Below, piece after piece: positions 1-6,046 of a stretch of 7,366 bases of DNA; position 1 is the stretch's first letter; every line of letters starts with the position of its first letter. The DNA comes from an uncultured Eubacteriales bacterium (GTDB lineage: Bacteria > Bacillota > Clostridia > Oscillospirales > CAG-272): assembly GCA_934446285.1 (NCBI GenBank), contig CAKSEI010000072.1:1-7366 (forward strand), read 5' to 3'. The translations under genes were made by a program, and so were the position numbers. Under the pieces are notes generated by a model, which was not told the origin of the DNA, made no database searches, and saw nothing but the letters and a program-made list of their open reading frames with translations.

Positions 1-1218
1 CTTAAACTGCGGCTGACGGTTTATCGTCCACGAGAGATACCAGTTGTCGGTCGAGTCCTTTACCGTGACGATGCCGCCTGTCGTGACCTTGCCTTCACGC
101 GGGTCGCGGTGGCAAACGCCGACGATATGCTTTATTATCTCTTCGTTTGAAGTCTCGACTGTCGCGCTCATCCAGTTCGTCGCGTCGATATCGCTGCAGA
201 ATGCTTCGGGGTTGCCGAATTCGCCGTCACGCGCCTGACGCGCGATAGCTTTCCACATATCCCACGATTCGCCGCAGCCGTTCTTAAGTCCCGAGAGGTC
301 GGGTGCATGAGTCTGGTCGCCGTAGCATGAGGAGTCGGTGCAGCAGCCGTTTGTGATAAATACAAGGTCGTCCTCTACGAGGTCTATCGTCTGCTCGCTG
401 CCGTCCTTTATATAGACTATCTGACGTGCGACGGTCTTATCATCCTCGTGCTCAAAGATGACATTCTTTACGTCCATGCCGTATTCAATCCTGACGCCGT
501 GCGCCTCAAGGTACTTGACAAGCGGCAGTATCATGCTCTCATACTGATTGTACTTGGTAAAGCGCAGCGCGCTGAAGTCGGGCAGACCGTCTATGTGGTG
601 AACGTATCTGCAGAGATAGCGCTTCATCTCAAGCGCACTCGACCAACGCTGGAATGCGAACATCGTCTGCCAATAGAGCCAGAAGTTCGTCTCCCAGAAT
701 GAGTCGGGCAGCACGTCGGATATCTTCTTGTCCTCAAGCTCCTTCTCGGGCGTGATAAAGAGCTTTGAGAGAGCCATTGCCGAGTCGCGGTCAAGGTTGA
801 ATTTCTTATCCGTGTGCGCGTCCTCGCCGCACCTTACGGTCGCACGGCAGAGCGAATAGTTGGGGTCGCGCTTGTTTAAGCGGTAGTATTCGTCGAGCAC
901 GGACAGCCCCTCATTTTCTATCGACGGCACGTCGCGGAATGTGTCCCACATGACCTCAAAATGGTTGTCCATCTCGCGCCCGCCGCGCATGAAGAAGCCT
1001 TTTGTGATATCCTTTCTTCCGTCGCAGCTGCCGCCCGCAAGCTCAAGCTTCTCGAGCAGATGAATGTGCTCGCCCTTAAGCCCGCCGTCGCGCACGAGGT
1101 AAAATGCCGCGGTCAAACCCGCGAGTCCCGTACCTATGATATATGCCGATTTTTTGTCCGCGTCCTTGGGTTTCTCGGGGCGGACGAATGCTTCGTATGT
1201 TCCTGCAGAGTAATACAT
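1..1218 (-). CDS. ohyA: Oleate hydratase (fatty acid double-bond hydratase, MCRA family), 3' end cut by window
   Basis: I translated this open frame by hand; 406 codons are visible and it runs off the left edge, where the C-terminal third of a roughly 590-residue family should lie. The family is FAD-dependent and adds water to the cis-9 double bond of oleic or linoleic acid to give 10-hydroxy fatty acids, acting on free fatty acids at the membrane. Visible motifs are the dinucleotide-binding GTGLAG (29-34), the acidic residue after the second beta strand in HLLEK (E56), AGGSCDG (61-67), RGGREMDNHFE with E82, and MKRYLCRYVHH with Y201. E82 and Y201 fall at the positions of the catalytic Glu and Tyr known for the Staphylococcus aureus enzyme. 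There is no signal peptide. The ATG at 1218 is preceded by GGAGGT (1226-1231) with 7-nt spacing. The gene has its own promoter and lies downstream of a TetR gene. The family call is firm; substrate preference is not visible. Confidence 0.95.
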   Translation of the reverse strand, partial: MYYSAGTYEAFVRPEKPKDADKKSAYIIGTGLAGLTAAFYLVRDGGLKGEHIHLLEKLELAGGSCDGRKDITKGFFMRGGREMDNHFEVMWDTFRDVPSIENEGLSVLDEYYRLNKRDPNYSLCRATVRCGEDAHTDKKFNLDRDSAMALSKLFITPEKELEDKKISDVLPDSFWETNFWLYWQTMFAFQRWSSALEMKRYLCRYVHHIDGLPDFSALRFTKYNQYESMILPLVKYLEAHGVRIEYGMDVKNVIFEHEDDKTVARQIVYIKDGSEQTIDLVEDDLVFITNGCCTDSSCYGDQTHAPDLSGLKNGCGESWDMWKAIARQARDGEFGNPEAFCSDIDATNWMSATVETSNEEIIKHIVGVCHRDPREGKVTTGGIVTVKDSTDNWYLSWTINRQPQFK

Positions 1219-1260
1219 GATAAATACCTCCGTATTCCGTCTGATTTATTTTCTGATTCT

Positions 1261-1289
1261 ATTATAGTCACGAAAGCGCCTTTTAACAA
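1261..1289 (-). promoter_or_regulatory. Sigma-A-type promoter of the oleate hydratase gene
   Basis: On the minus strand a perfect -10 TATAAT (1261-1266) lies 17 bp from a -35 TTGTTA (1284-1289, 4 of 6 consensus). A start near 1254 would give a leader of about 36 nt carrying the GGAGGT site. Symmetry that could serve an operator: arms TCTATT and AATAGA flank the core promoter, a short AAAG-N3-CTTT dyad lies in the spacer, and AATCAGA occurs twice 12 bp apart (1240-1246 and 1252-1258) around the likely start. Operator function is inference; the promoter elements are seen directly. Confidence 0.75.
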
Positions 1290-1294
1290 TAGAC

Positions 1295-1330
1295 AAAAAA
1301 ATTCCCGTGATAAGTTTTTTATCACGGGAA
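1295..1330 (-). terminator. Intrinsic terminator after the tetR gene
   Basis: There is a perfect 12-bp stem, TTCCCGTGATAA at 1302-1313 pairing with TTATCACGGGAA at 1319-1330, with a 5-nt loop. Read on the minus strand it is followed directly by seven Ts (1301-1295). The other side has no T-run, so it works for minus-strand transcription only. It begins 39 nt past the tetR stop and should end the ftsH-tetR transcript. Its T-run is only 5 bp from the -35 box of the next gene. Confidence 0.9.
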
Positions 1331-1369
1331 CGGAAAGTGTAAGGCTTTTTATCATATGAGCTTTTTTGA

Positions 1370-1924
1370 TTAAAGGCGGAAACGCTCAAGCGCATGCTTC
1401 ATCGAGCCTTTTAGGAGGCACGCGAGTCTTCCGACGATGCTCAACGGCTCTTCGCGCATGTCATCCTTTATCCAGTCGAGCATAAAGCCGATGAAAATGT
1501 ATGAATATACCTGCGCGATAAACTCCTTGTCGTCGTCACGCAGATGCATGTCTGCCGACTCCTCGTCTATGACCGACATGACAAGGTTGTCGACGAGCGG
1601 CTCGAGGTATCTCTCCACCTGTTCGCGGTGCACGCATTTATAGACATTCATTATAAACGGCTTGTTGTCGCGCACAGCCTCGAAAATGCCGAGCAGTCCC
1701 TCCTGCCATGTGTCGTAGGTTTTGTTTTCGTCGAGCGCCTTGCGCGCGTCCTCAAGACACGACCATTCGACAAGGTCGTATATATCCTTGAAGTGATAGT
1801 AAAAGGTCATGCGGTTTATACCGCAGTCGTCGGCTATGTCGCCTATGGTTATCTTTGTGAGCGGCTTTTTTAAGAGCAGGTTCTTGAGTGACTGCTCGAG
1901 TGCTCTTTTTGTTATCTGAGACAC
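1370..1924 (-). CDS. TetR/AcrR-family transcriptional regulator (TetR_C_8-like C-terminus)
   Basis: This is a 184-residue protein, normal for a one-domain TetR-type repressor. The N-terminal DNA-binding domain has the characteristic run ITIGDIADDCGINRMTFYYH (about 25-44), in which GINRMTFYYHF is the recognition helix. The C-terminal part, with GFMLDWIKDDM (146-156), matches the TetR_C_8 type seen in Firmicutes regulators related to DhaS. The start is a GTG at 1924, and the opening MSQITKRALEQSLKNLL is typical of the family, which supports it. It lies 6 nt after the ftsH stop, and a weak AAAAGAG ribosome binding site lies inside the last ftsH codons, so expression probably follows ftsH. The next gene downstream is the oleate hydratase, making a fatty-acid-responsive repressor of that gene a reasonable guess. 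The ligand and operator cannot be read from sequence. Confidence 0.9.
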   Translation of the reverse strand: MSQITKRALEQSLKNLLLKKPLTKITIGDIADDCGINRMTFYYHFKDIYDLVEWSCLEDARKALDENKTYDTWQEGLLGIFEAVRDNKPFIMNVYKCVHREQVERYLEPLVDNLVMSVIDEESADMHLRDDDKEFIAQVYSYIFIGFMLDWIKDDMREEPLSIVGRLACLLKGSMKHALERFRL

Positions 1925-1930
1925 GGCTTT

Positions 1931-3757
1931 TTACTCTTTTATTGCCGCACCGTTAAGGATGCTCATAAACTCAGTGCCGGTGATTGTTTCCTTTTCATAG
2001 AGATATTCGGCAAGCTCGGTGAGCTTGTCCCTGTTGTCGTGCAGGAGTCGCAGAGCCTTTTCATGCTGCCGCCTGACTGTCTCCACGACCTTTTTGTCTA
2101 TCTCGTTCTGCGTGTCTGCTGAGCAGGAAAGCGAACTGTCGCCGCCGAGATATTGGTTTGTCACCGTCTCCATGGCTACCATGTCGAATTCGTCCGTCAT
2201 GCCGTAACGCGTTATCATGGCGCGTGCGAGCTTTGTCGCCTGCTCTATGTCGTTCGACGCTCCCGTAGTTACCTGACCGAATACGGTCTCCTCTGCGGCT
2301 CTGCCGCCCGTGAGCGTGGCTATTTTGTTTTCAAGCTCTTCCTTTGTCATGAGAACCTTGTCGTTCTGCTCCACCTGCATGGTGTATCCGAGCGCGCCCG
2401 AGGTGCGGGGGATTATTGTTATCTTCTGCACGGGTGCGGATGCACTCTGAAGCGCTGCGACAAGGGCGTGACCTATCTCGTGGTAGGCGACGACTCTCTT
2501 CTCTTCGTCCGTCATTATCGCGTTCTTCTTCTGATAGCCCGCGATAACCACCTCGATACTCTCCTCAAGGTCGGCTTGGGTAACGGCGCTCCTGCCGTCC
2601 CGAACGGCGCGCAGCGCCGCCTCGTTTATAATATTCGCAAGCTCCGCGCCGGACGTTCCCGCAGCCATACGGGCGACGCTGCGGAAGTCTACGCCGCTCT
2701 CGACCTTTATCTTCTTTGCGTGCACGCGCAGAATAGCCTCTCTGCCGGCAAGGTCGGGCAGCTCTACGGGCACTCTGCGGTCAAAGCGTCCCGGACGCGT
2801 GAGCGCGGGGTCGAGCGACTCGGGGCGGTTTGTCGCTGCGAGAATTATAACGCCGGTATTTCCGCCGAAGCCGTCCATCTCGGTGAGCAGCTGGTTTAAG
2901 GTTTGCTCTCTCTCGTCGTTACCGCCGAAGTTGCCGTCTCTCTTTTTACCTATCGCATCTATCTCGTCGATAAATACGATACAGGGCGCCTTCTCCTTGG
3001 CCTGATTGAACAGGTCGCGCACCTTGGACGCGCCCATACCGACGAACATCTCGACAAATTCCGAGCCGGACATGGAGAAGAAAGGAACTCCCGCCTCTCC
3101 CGCTACAGCCTTCGCGAGCATGGTTTTACCTGTGCCGGGAGGGCCTACAAGCAGCACGCCCTTAGGCATCTGCGCGCCTATATCCGCATATTTTTTCGGA
3201 TTGTGCAGGTAGTCTACTATCTCGGCGAGGTTCTCCTTAGCCTCATCCTCTCCCGCTACGTCGTCAAAGCGTATGCCGTCGGAGGACGGTACGTAAACCT
3301 TGGCATTGCTCTTTCCCATGCCGAATGACATAGCGTTCGGTCCTCCCGCCTGAGCCATCAGACGCTTTGCCATTATCTGACCTATCACGGCAAAGAGTAT
3401 TATCGGCAGCAGCACGGTGAGGAAAAAGCTGAGCAGCGGAGAAGCCGGTTTTTCTATATTTTTAGTGAATTTCGCGCCCGAATTATAAAGTCGCTCTGTG
3501 AGATCGGGGTCGTCCATCTCGCCCGTCTTGTAGATATTTTTCCCGTCCTTGTCGGTGAAGATTATCTCGGAATTATCAATTTCGACGCTGCCGATATTGC
3601 CGTCCTCCGTCATCTTCATAAACGTGCCGTAGTCAACCTCCTGCACGCGTGCGTGCATGAGCAGCGGAGAGACTACCATATTTATTACCACTATAACGAG
3701 CAGCGCTATACCGTAGTAAAAAAACAGGGGCTTGCGCGGTGATTTTACTTCTTTCAT
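1931..3757 (-). CDS. ftsH: ATP-dependent zinc metalloprotease FtsH
   Basis: This 608-residue protein belongs to the membrane AAA+ protease family that extracts and degrades misassembled membrane proteins and some short-lived regulators as a hexamer. In order: membrane helix about 11-34, external domain about 35-106, second membrane helix about 107-129, then the cytoplasmic AAA+ module and M41 peptidase domain. Visible motifs are Walker A GPPGTGKT (205-212), pore loop FVGMGA (238-243), Walker B VFIDEIDA (261-268), second region of homology with RPGRFDR (321-327, arginine fingers R321 and R324), and zinc site HEIGH (426-430) with a likely third ligand D503. The usual reading is HEAGH, and the Ile leaves the HExxH ligands intact. 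The ATG at 3757 follows AAGGAG (3769-3774) at 11-nt spacing. It has its own promoter and is followed after 6 nt by the tetR gene. Length and domain order are normal. Confidence 0.97.
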   Translation of the reverse strand: MKEVKSPRKPLFFYYGIALLVIVVINMVVSPLLMHARVQEVDYGTFMKMTEDGNIGSVEIDNSEIIFTDKDGKNIYKTGEMDDPDLTERLYNSGAKFTKNIEKPASPLLSFFLTVLLPIILFAVIGQIMAKRLMAQAGGPNAMSFGMGKSNAKVYVPSSDGIRFDDVAGEDEAKENLAEIVDYLHNPKKYADIGAQMPKGVLLVGPPGTGKTMLAKAVAGEAGVPFFSMSGSEFVEMFVGMGASKVRDLFNQAKEKAPCIVFIDEIDAIGKKRDGNFGGNDEREQTLNQLLTEMDGFGGNTGVIILAATNRPESLDPALTRPGRFDRRVPVELPDLAGREAILRVHAKKIKVESGVDFRSVARMAAGTSGAELANIINEAALRAVRDGRSAVTQADLEESIEVVIAGYQKKNAIMTDEEKRVVAYHEIGHALVAALQSASAPVQKITIIPRTSGALGYTMQVEQNDKVLMTKEELENKIATLTGGRAAEETVFGQVTTGASNDIEQATKLARAMITRYGMTDEFDMVAMETVTNQYLGGDSSLSCSADTQNEIDKKVVETVRRQHEKALRLLHDNRDKLTELAEYLYEKETITGTEFMSILNGAAIKE

Positions 3758-3790
3758 CGTCGGCTTATCTCCTTATATATGTTATTGTAA

Positions 3791-3819
3791 ATTGTATCAC
3801 AGATATATGTATTTTTCAA
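3791..3819 (-). promoter_or_regulatory. Extended -10 promoter of ftsH
   Basis: On the minus strand a -35 TTGAAA (3814-3819) lies 17 bp from a -10 TACAAT (3791-3796), which carries the extended TG motif (TGATACAAT). Transcription would start near 3784 and leave a leader of about 27 nt with the AAGGAG site. A perfect dyad GTATT-N4-AATAC (3809-3822) covers the -35 box and could bind a regulator. No CIRCE or CtsR-type heat-shock operator is visible. Confidence 0.75.
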
Positions 3820-3827
3820 TACGGCAC

Positions 3828-3857
3828 GGGGAAAAATCATGCGGGCGGGGGAGGGGG
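3828..3857 (+). other. G-rich tract able to form a G-quadruplex on the plus strand
   Basis: Four G-runs lie close together: GGGG (3828-3831), GGG (3843-3845), GGGGG (3847-3851) and GGGGG (3853-3857), with loops of 11, 1 and 1 nt. The tract lies between the stop of the ATPase gene and the ftsH promoter. The plus strand is the template for the minus-strand genes, so a transcript reading through from the ATPase gene would carry the C-rich copy. Folding is predicted only from the run pattern. Confidence 0.4.
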
Positions 3858-3869
3858 AAAATCGGTTAC

Positions 3870-5231
3870 TCAGACTCTCATCGTCCCGTCCGCAAGGTCT
3901 TTTGCGGCAAAGGGGACGAAGTAAAACGGCAGGGTGAGCAGCTTTTGCTCCGCATTATAGCCGTAATTGTTTTTTGAAACCTTAACGGCATACTCAAATT
4001 TATTATGACTTGAAAATTTTTCAAGAGAGTTGAGCGTGCCCTTGCCTTTTTTTACATCAATCGGGTACAGCTTATTATTTGACTCAACAATAAACTCAAA
4101 CTCGGCGGATGTCCTGCCACGCCAATAGAAGAGCTTATGCCCTTTGGCAATCAATTCGTTAGCTACGAAGTTTTCAAAGAATATCCCGGACAGGGTATTG
4201 TCTCTTTCGCTCGATACAAACGAGGCGGCGTTTATACCGCTTTGATATGAAAACATGCCGATATCCCCGAGAAACAGCCGAAAACAGCTTTCGCTGTCAG
4301 GCATTAGAGGCATTGTAATGTGCTCTTTTAGCTGAAAGGACTGATTTACAACGTGTGCCGTGCCGAGCCACTGGACGGATGTCGCATAATCCCTTGTTTT
4401 GCTGTTCTTCTCAATAAGCCCGGGGGAGAAGTTTTTTGACTCCCTATTCAGCTCTCTGTATATATTCTGAAAGAGAGCGCGCGAACGAAGTATCGCCTCT
4501 CTGCTCGCCTGATACAGCTCCATATCCGACAGATAATTATCGTACAGTGTTTTGAGTATTTCTCTTGACTCGAGAAGGTCATCCCTGTCGACATAGGCTT
4601 CCACCGCCTCGGGCATACCGCCTACAAGCAGATATTTGTATACCTGCTCCGTTGCCAGAGCGTGAATCTGCATATCCAAAGGCTTTTTTTCATCATAAGC
4701 CTTTTTTACCGCGTCATAGAGCATTTTATTGCTGTTAAGCAAGAATTCGTCAAAGGTCATCGGATAAACGGTAAGCTGATTTATTTTACCGACGGGAAAG
4801 AGAAATTTATCGTATTTTTCCGAGCCTCCTTTGCGCGTTTCTCTCTGCAGCTTTATGCGTACCATCGAGCCGGTTGCGATAACGGGAATTTCCCTGAAAT
4901 CCTGACAAAAGTATTTGAGGGAAGAAATAATATTCGGGCATTCCTGTATTTCATCGAAGATGAGCAGGGTTTTTTCGTTTATCTTCCTGCCCTTGCGCAG
5001 AGAAATATACTCGATGATTTTCTTTGCATCGGCGCTCTCGGAACAGAAACTGCGTATCTCGTCCTCTTTTTTGAAATCGACGTAAATAAAGCTGTTTTTA
5101 TAATAAGTCTCCGCAAAAAGCTTTTGCGCGAGGTAAGTCTTGCCTACCTGTCTTGCGCCCCATATAATGAGGGGCTTTCTCCGTTCGTTATTATTCCAGT
5201 CAATCAACTTCTGCAATGCTGTTCTTTCCAT
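3870..5231 (-). CDS. AAA_14/DUF4143 ATP-binding protein of unknown function
   Basis: This 453-residue protein has an N-terminal AAA_14 P-loop ATPase and a C-terminal DUF4143 domain. Visible motifs are Walker A GARQVGKT (25-32), Walker B LLIFDEIQ (89-96) and a sensor-like VIATGSM (117-123). Near the end is a PD-(D/E)XK-like pattern, E377 and E379 followed by PIDVK (390-394); many relatives read AE.D and IEVK, so this copy has conservative changes. Family members are common in gut Clostridia and Bacteroidetes, often in several copies, and their role is not settled. There is no signal peptide or membrane segment. I chose the ATG at 5231 because AGGAGG lies 7 nt before it and the promoter start falls near 5250; an in-frame ATG at 5285 lies upstream of that promoter and is unlikely. 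The gene looks more AT-rich than pyrBI and ftsH by eye, which hints at acquisition. No terminator is evident after its stop. Confidence 0.88.
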   Translation of the reverse strand: MERTALQKLIDWNNNERRKPLIIWGARQVGKTYLAQKLFAETYYKNSFIYVDFKKEDEIRSFCSESADAKKIIEYISLRKGRKINEKTLLIFDEIQECPNIISSLKYFCQDFREIPVIATGSMVRIKLQRETRKGGSEKYDKFLFPVGKINQLTVYPMTFDEFLLNSNKMLYDAVKKAYDEKKPLDMQIHALATEQVYKYLLVGGMPEAVEAYVDRDDLLESREILKTLYDNYLSDMELYQASREAILRSRALFQNIYRELNRESKNFSPGLIEKNSKTRDYATSVQWLGTAHVVNQSFQLKEHITMPLMPDSESCFRLFLGDIGMFSYQSGINAASFVSSERDNTLSGIFFENFVANELIAKGHKLFYWRGRTSAEFEFIVESNNKLYPIDVKKGKGTLNSLEKFSSHNKFEYAVKVSKNNYGYNAEQKLLTLPFYFVPFAAKDLADGTMRV

Positions 5232-5238
5232 AGGTAAC

Positions 5239-5244
5239 CCTCCT
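5239..5244 (-). promoter_or_regulatory. Ribosome binding site fixing the ATPase start
   Basis: A consensus AGGAGG on the minus strand lies 7 nt before the ATG at 5231. It decides between this start and two in-frame ATGs further upstream (5252 and 5285), which have no comparable site. Confidence 0.85.
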
Positions 5245-5256
5245 GTTTTCATAGGT

Positions 5257-5285
5257 ATTGTATCATAATCTGCACCTTTTAGCAA
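5257..5285 (-). promoter_or_regulatory. Extended -10 promoter of the ATPase gene
   Basis: On the minus strand a -10 TACAAT (5257-5262) with an extended TG (TGATACAAT) lies 17 bp from a -35 TTGCTA (5280-5285, 4 of 6 consensus). The nonamer TGATACAAT is identical to that of the ftsH promoter. The spacer contains the first copy of the 33-bp periodic repeat, so whatever binds that repeat would contact the promoter directly. The leader would be about 19 nt. Confidence 0.65.
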
Positions 5286-5343
5286 GTAAAATCGGGAGTT
5301 ATTTGCACCTACAGGGCGAAAAAATACGGTATTATTTGCACCT
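5266..5343 (-). repeat. Three direct repeats of AGGTGCAAATAA at exact 33-bp spacing, likely operator array
   Basis: On the minus strand the 12-mer AGGTGCAAATAA occurs at 5332-5343 and 5299-5310, and as AGGTGCAGATTA (10 of 12) at 5266-5277. The starts are exactly 33 bp apart both times, while the DNA between copies is not conserved. Thirty-three base pairs is about three helical turns, so the copies face nearly the same side of the helix. The copy nearest the gene lies between the -35 and -10 boxes. This layout fits binding sites for a regulator of the ATPase gene, perhaps the ATPase itself. The binding protein is unknown. Confidence 0.6.
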
Positions 5344-5371
5344 TTTCGCCTGTTTTAGTCGTTTGAGCGGC

Positions 5372-5414
5372 AAAAAATCAGAGGAGAAGCTCTCTTGGCG
5401 AGAGTATCCCCTCT
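5372..5414 (-). terminator. Intrinsic terminator of the pyr operon
   Basis: A 15-bp stem is formed by AGAGGAGAAGCTCTC (5380-5394) and GAGAGTATCCCCTCT (5400-5414) with a 5-nt loop. It is perfect except for one G-U wobble and a 2x2 internal loop. On the minus strand six Ts (5377-5372) begin two bases after the stem. It lies about 210 nt beyond the pyrI stop and upstream of the ATPase promoter, so it separates the two transcription units. Confidence 0.75.
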
Positions 5415-5459
5415 TTCGGATATGCGGCGTAAAATTCACATCTTCCTGCGCTTTGGGAA

Positions 5460-5578
5460 GTATAGGGTGTTTCGCCGCCGCATTGGCGATTAAAGGCTTT
5501 GCCTTTAAAATCCGCGAACCTTTAAAAAGGCTCGCCCCAAACTTTTAATAAGGGGGAAAGCGAAGGTGTTTCCTATAC
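5460..5578. repeat. Candidate intergenic repeat element with short terminal inverted repeats and a branched fold
   Basis: This 119-bp non-coding block is bounded by GTATAGG (5460-5466) and its inverse CCTATAC (5572-5578). Each end also carries GGTGTTTC in direct orientation (5466-5473 and 5565-5572). Inside, GGCGA (5485-5489) pairs with TCGCC (5532-5536) around two hairpins: TTAAAGGC-TTT-GCCTTTAA (5490-5508) and CCTTT-AA-AAAGG (5519-5530). The result is a three-way-junction-like fold. It has no open frame of note. The look is that of a small dispersed element (MITE- or BIME-like), but copy number elsewhere cannot be seen here. Confidence 0.4.
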
Positions 5579-5612
5579 AAAAGCTTTTGCCAAGCTTTTC
5601 TCGAAAAGCTTG
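5578..5612 (-). repeat. Tandem palindromes just after pyrI
   Basis: Two neighbouring palindromes share the core AAGCTTTT. CAAAAGCTTTTG (5578-5589) is self-complementary. CAAGCTTTTC (5591-5600) and GAAAAGCTTG (5603-5612) form a 10-bp arm pair around TC. They start 11 nt beyond the pyrI stop. Neither has a T-run after it on the minus strand, so they are more likely a 3' mRNA structure or part of the adjoining repeat element than the main terminator. Confidence 0.5.
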
Positions 5613-5623
5613 TGACGGTGTAT

Positions 5624-6046
5624 TTATTTGCCCGAGTACTTTGTCTCGCAGTATATGCATCGGTATGTGCCGCTCTGCCTGTCGGTCAAGCGGAATATCT
5701 GCTCAAGCTCCTGCTCGGTTGAGCTTATGCAGCGCGGATTTTTGCATTTTATCACGCCGTGCAGCTCACTCGGCAGCGCCATGGTCATCTTCTCCGCGAG
5801 CTCGCCCGCGCGGATGATATTTACCGTCGCTCCCGGGTCGGCGTATCCTACGACCGCCGTGTCTATCGGCATCTCGGCATCTATCTTTATGATGTCCTTG
5901 CGCCCGAGCTTTTTGCTCGGCACGTTCATGAGCACCGCGACAGAGCCGTCGCACTCGCTCAGCGCGAGCAGATTGTAAAGGGTCATTGCACGCCCCGCGG
6001 TTATATGGTCTATCACCACTCCGTCGCGTATGGAATCTACGTTCAT
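5624..6046 (-). CDS. pyrI: Aspartate carbamoyltransferase regulatory chain
   Basis: This 140-residue protein is slightly shorter than the 153-residue E. coli PyrI. It binds nucleotide effectors and, through a zinc domain, holds the catalytic trimers of aspartate carbamoyltransferase together. The nucleotide-binding domain starts with GVVIDHI (9-15, D13 and H14) and continues with GRKDIIKID (48-56, K54); K86 in AEKMTM matches the effector-binding lysine of E. coli by alignment. The four zinc cysteines are C101, C106, C130 and C133, with the same C-x4-C and C-x2-C spacing as E. coli. The ATG at 6046 overlaps the pyrB stop in ATGA and is preceded by GGAG only a few bases away, so translation is likely coupled to pyrB. 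It is the last gene of the operon. The enzyme is expected to show allosteric control by nucleotides. Confidence 0.96.
   Translation of the reverse strand: MNVDSIRDGVVIDHITAGRAMTLYNLLALSECDGSVAVLMNVPSKKLGRKDIIKIDAEMPIDTAVVGYADPGATVNIIRAGELAEKMTMALPSELHGVIKCKNPRCISSTEQELEQIFRLTDRQSGTYRCIYCETKYSGK

Noticed and set aside
1134..1355. Minus-strand 73-codon frame overlapping the ohyA start
   Set aside because: It crosses the tetR terminator and the ohyA promoter and overlaps the clear ohyA frame in another frame; no domain is seen.
2470..2484. HEIGH instead of HEAGH in the FtsH zinc site as a sign of an inactive protease
   Set aside because: Both histidines and the glutamate of HExxH remain and D503 is present. 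The variable position does not bind zinc, so activity is expected.
2153..2899. Plus-strand 248-codon frame opposite ftsH
   Set aside because: It is an antisense shadow of the well-supported ftsH gene, with no recognisable domain.
3820..3869. Intrinsic terminator after the ATPase gene
   Set aside because: Only a 5-bp stem with a wobble (GCATG/CGTGC) is available and no T-run follows it.
4662..5237. Plus-strand 191-codon frame opposite the ATPase gene
   Set aside because: It is an antisense shadow with low-complexity aromatic content, and the minus strand carries a complete AAA_14 gene here.
5266..5343. CRISPR array
   Set aside because: Only a 12-bp core repeats, three times, with 21-bp gaps, and it overlaps a promoter. 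There are no cas genes.
5258..5548. Plus-strand 96-codon frame with a repeating LHL pattern
   Set aside because: The pattern is the 33-bp DNA repeat (11 codons) translated in a chance frame. The frame overlaps promoter, terminator and repeat DNA and has no ribosome binding site.
5415..5623. tRNA, riboswitch or PyrR attenuator in the pyrI downstream region
   Set aside because: No cloverleaf, TTC-loop or anti-terminator/PyrR binding loop pattern is visible, and a pyr leader would lie upstream of the operon, outside the window.
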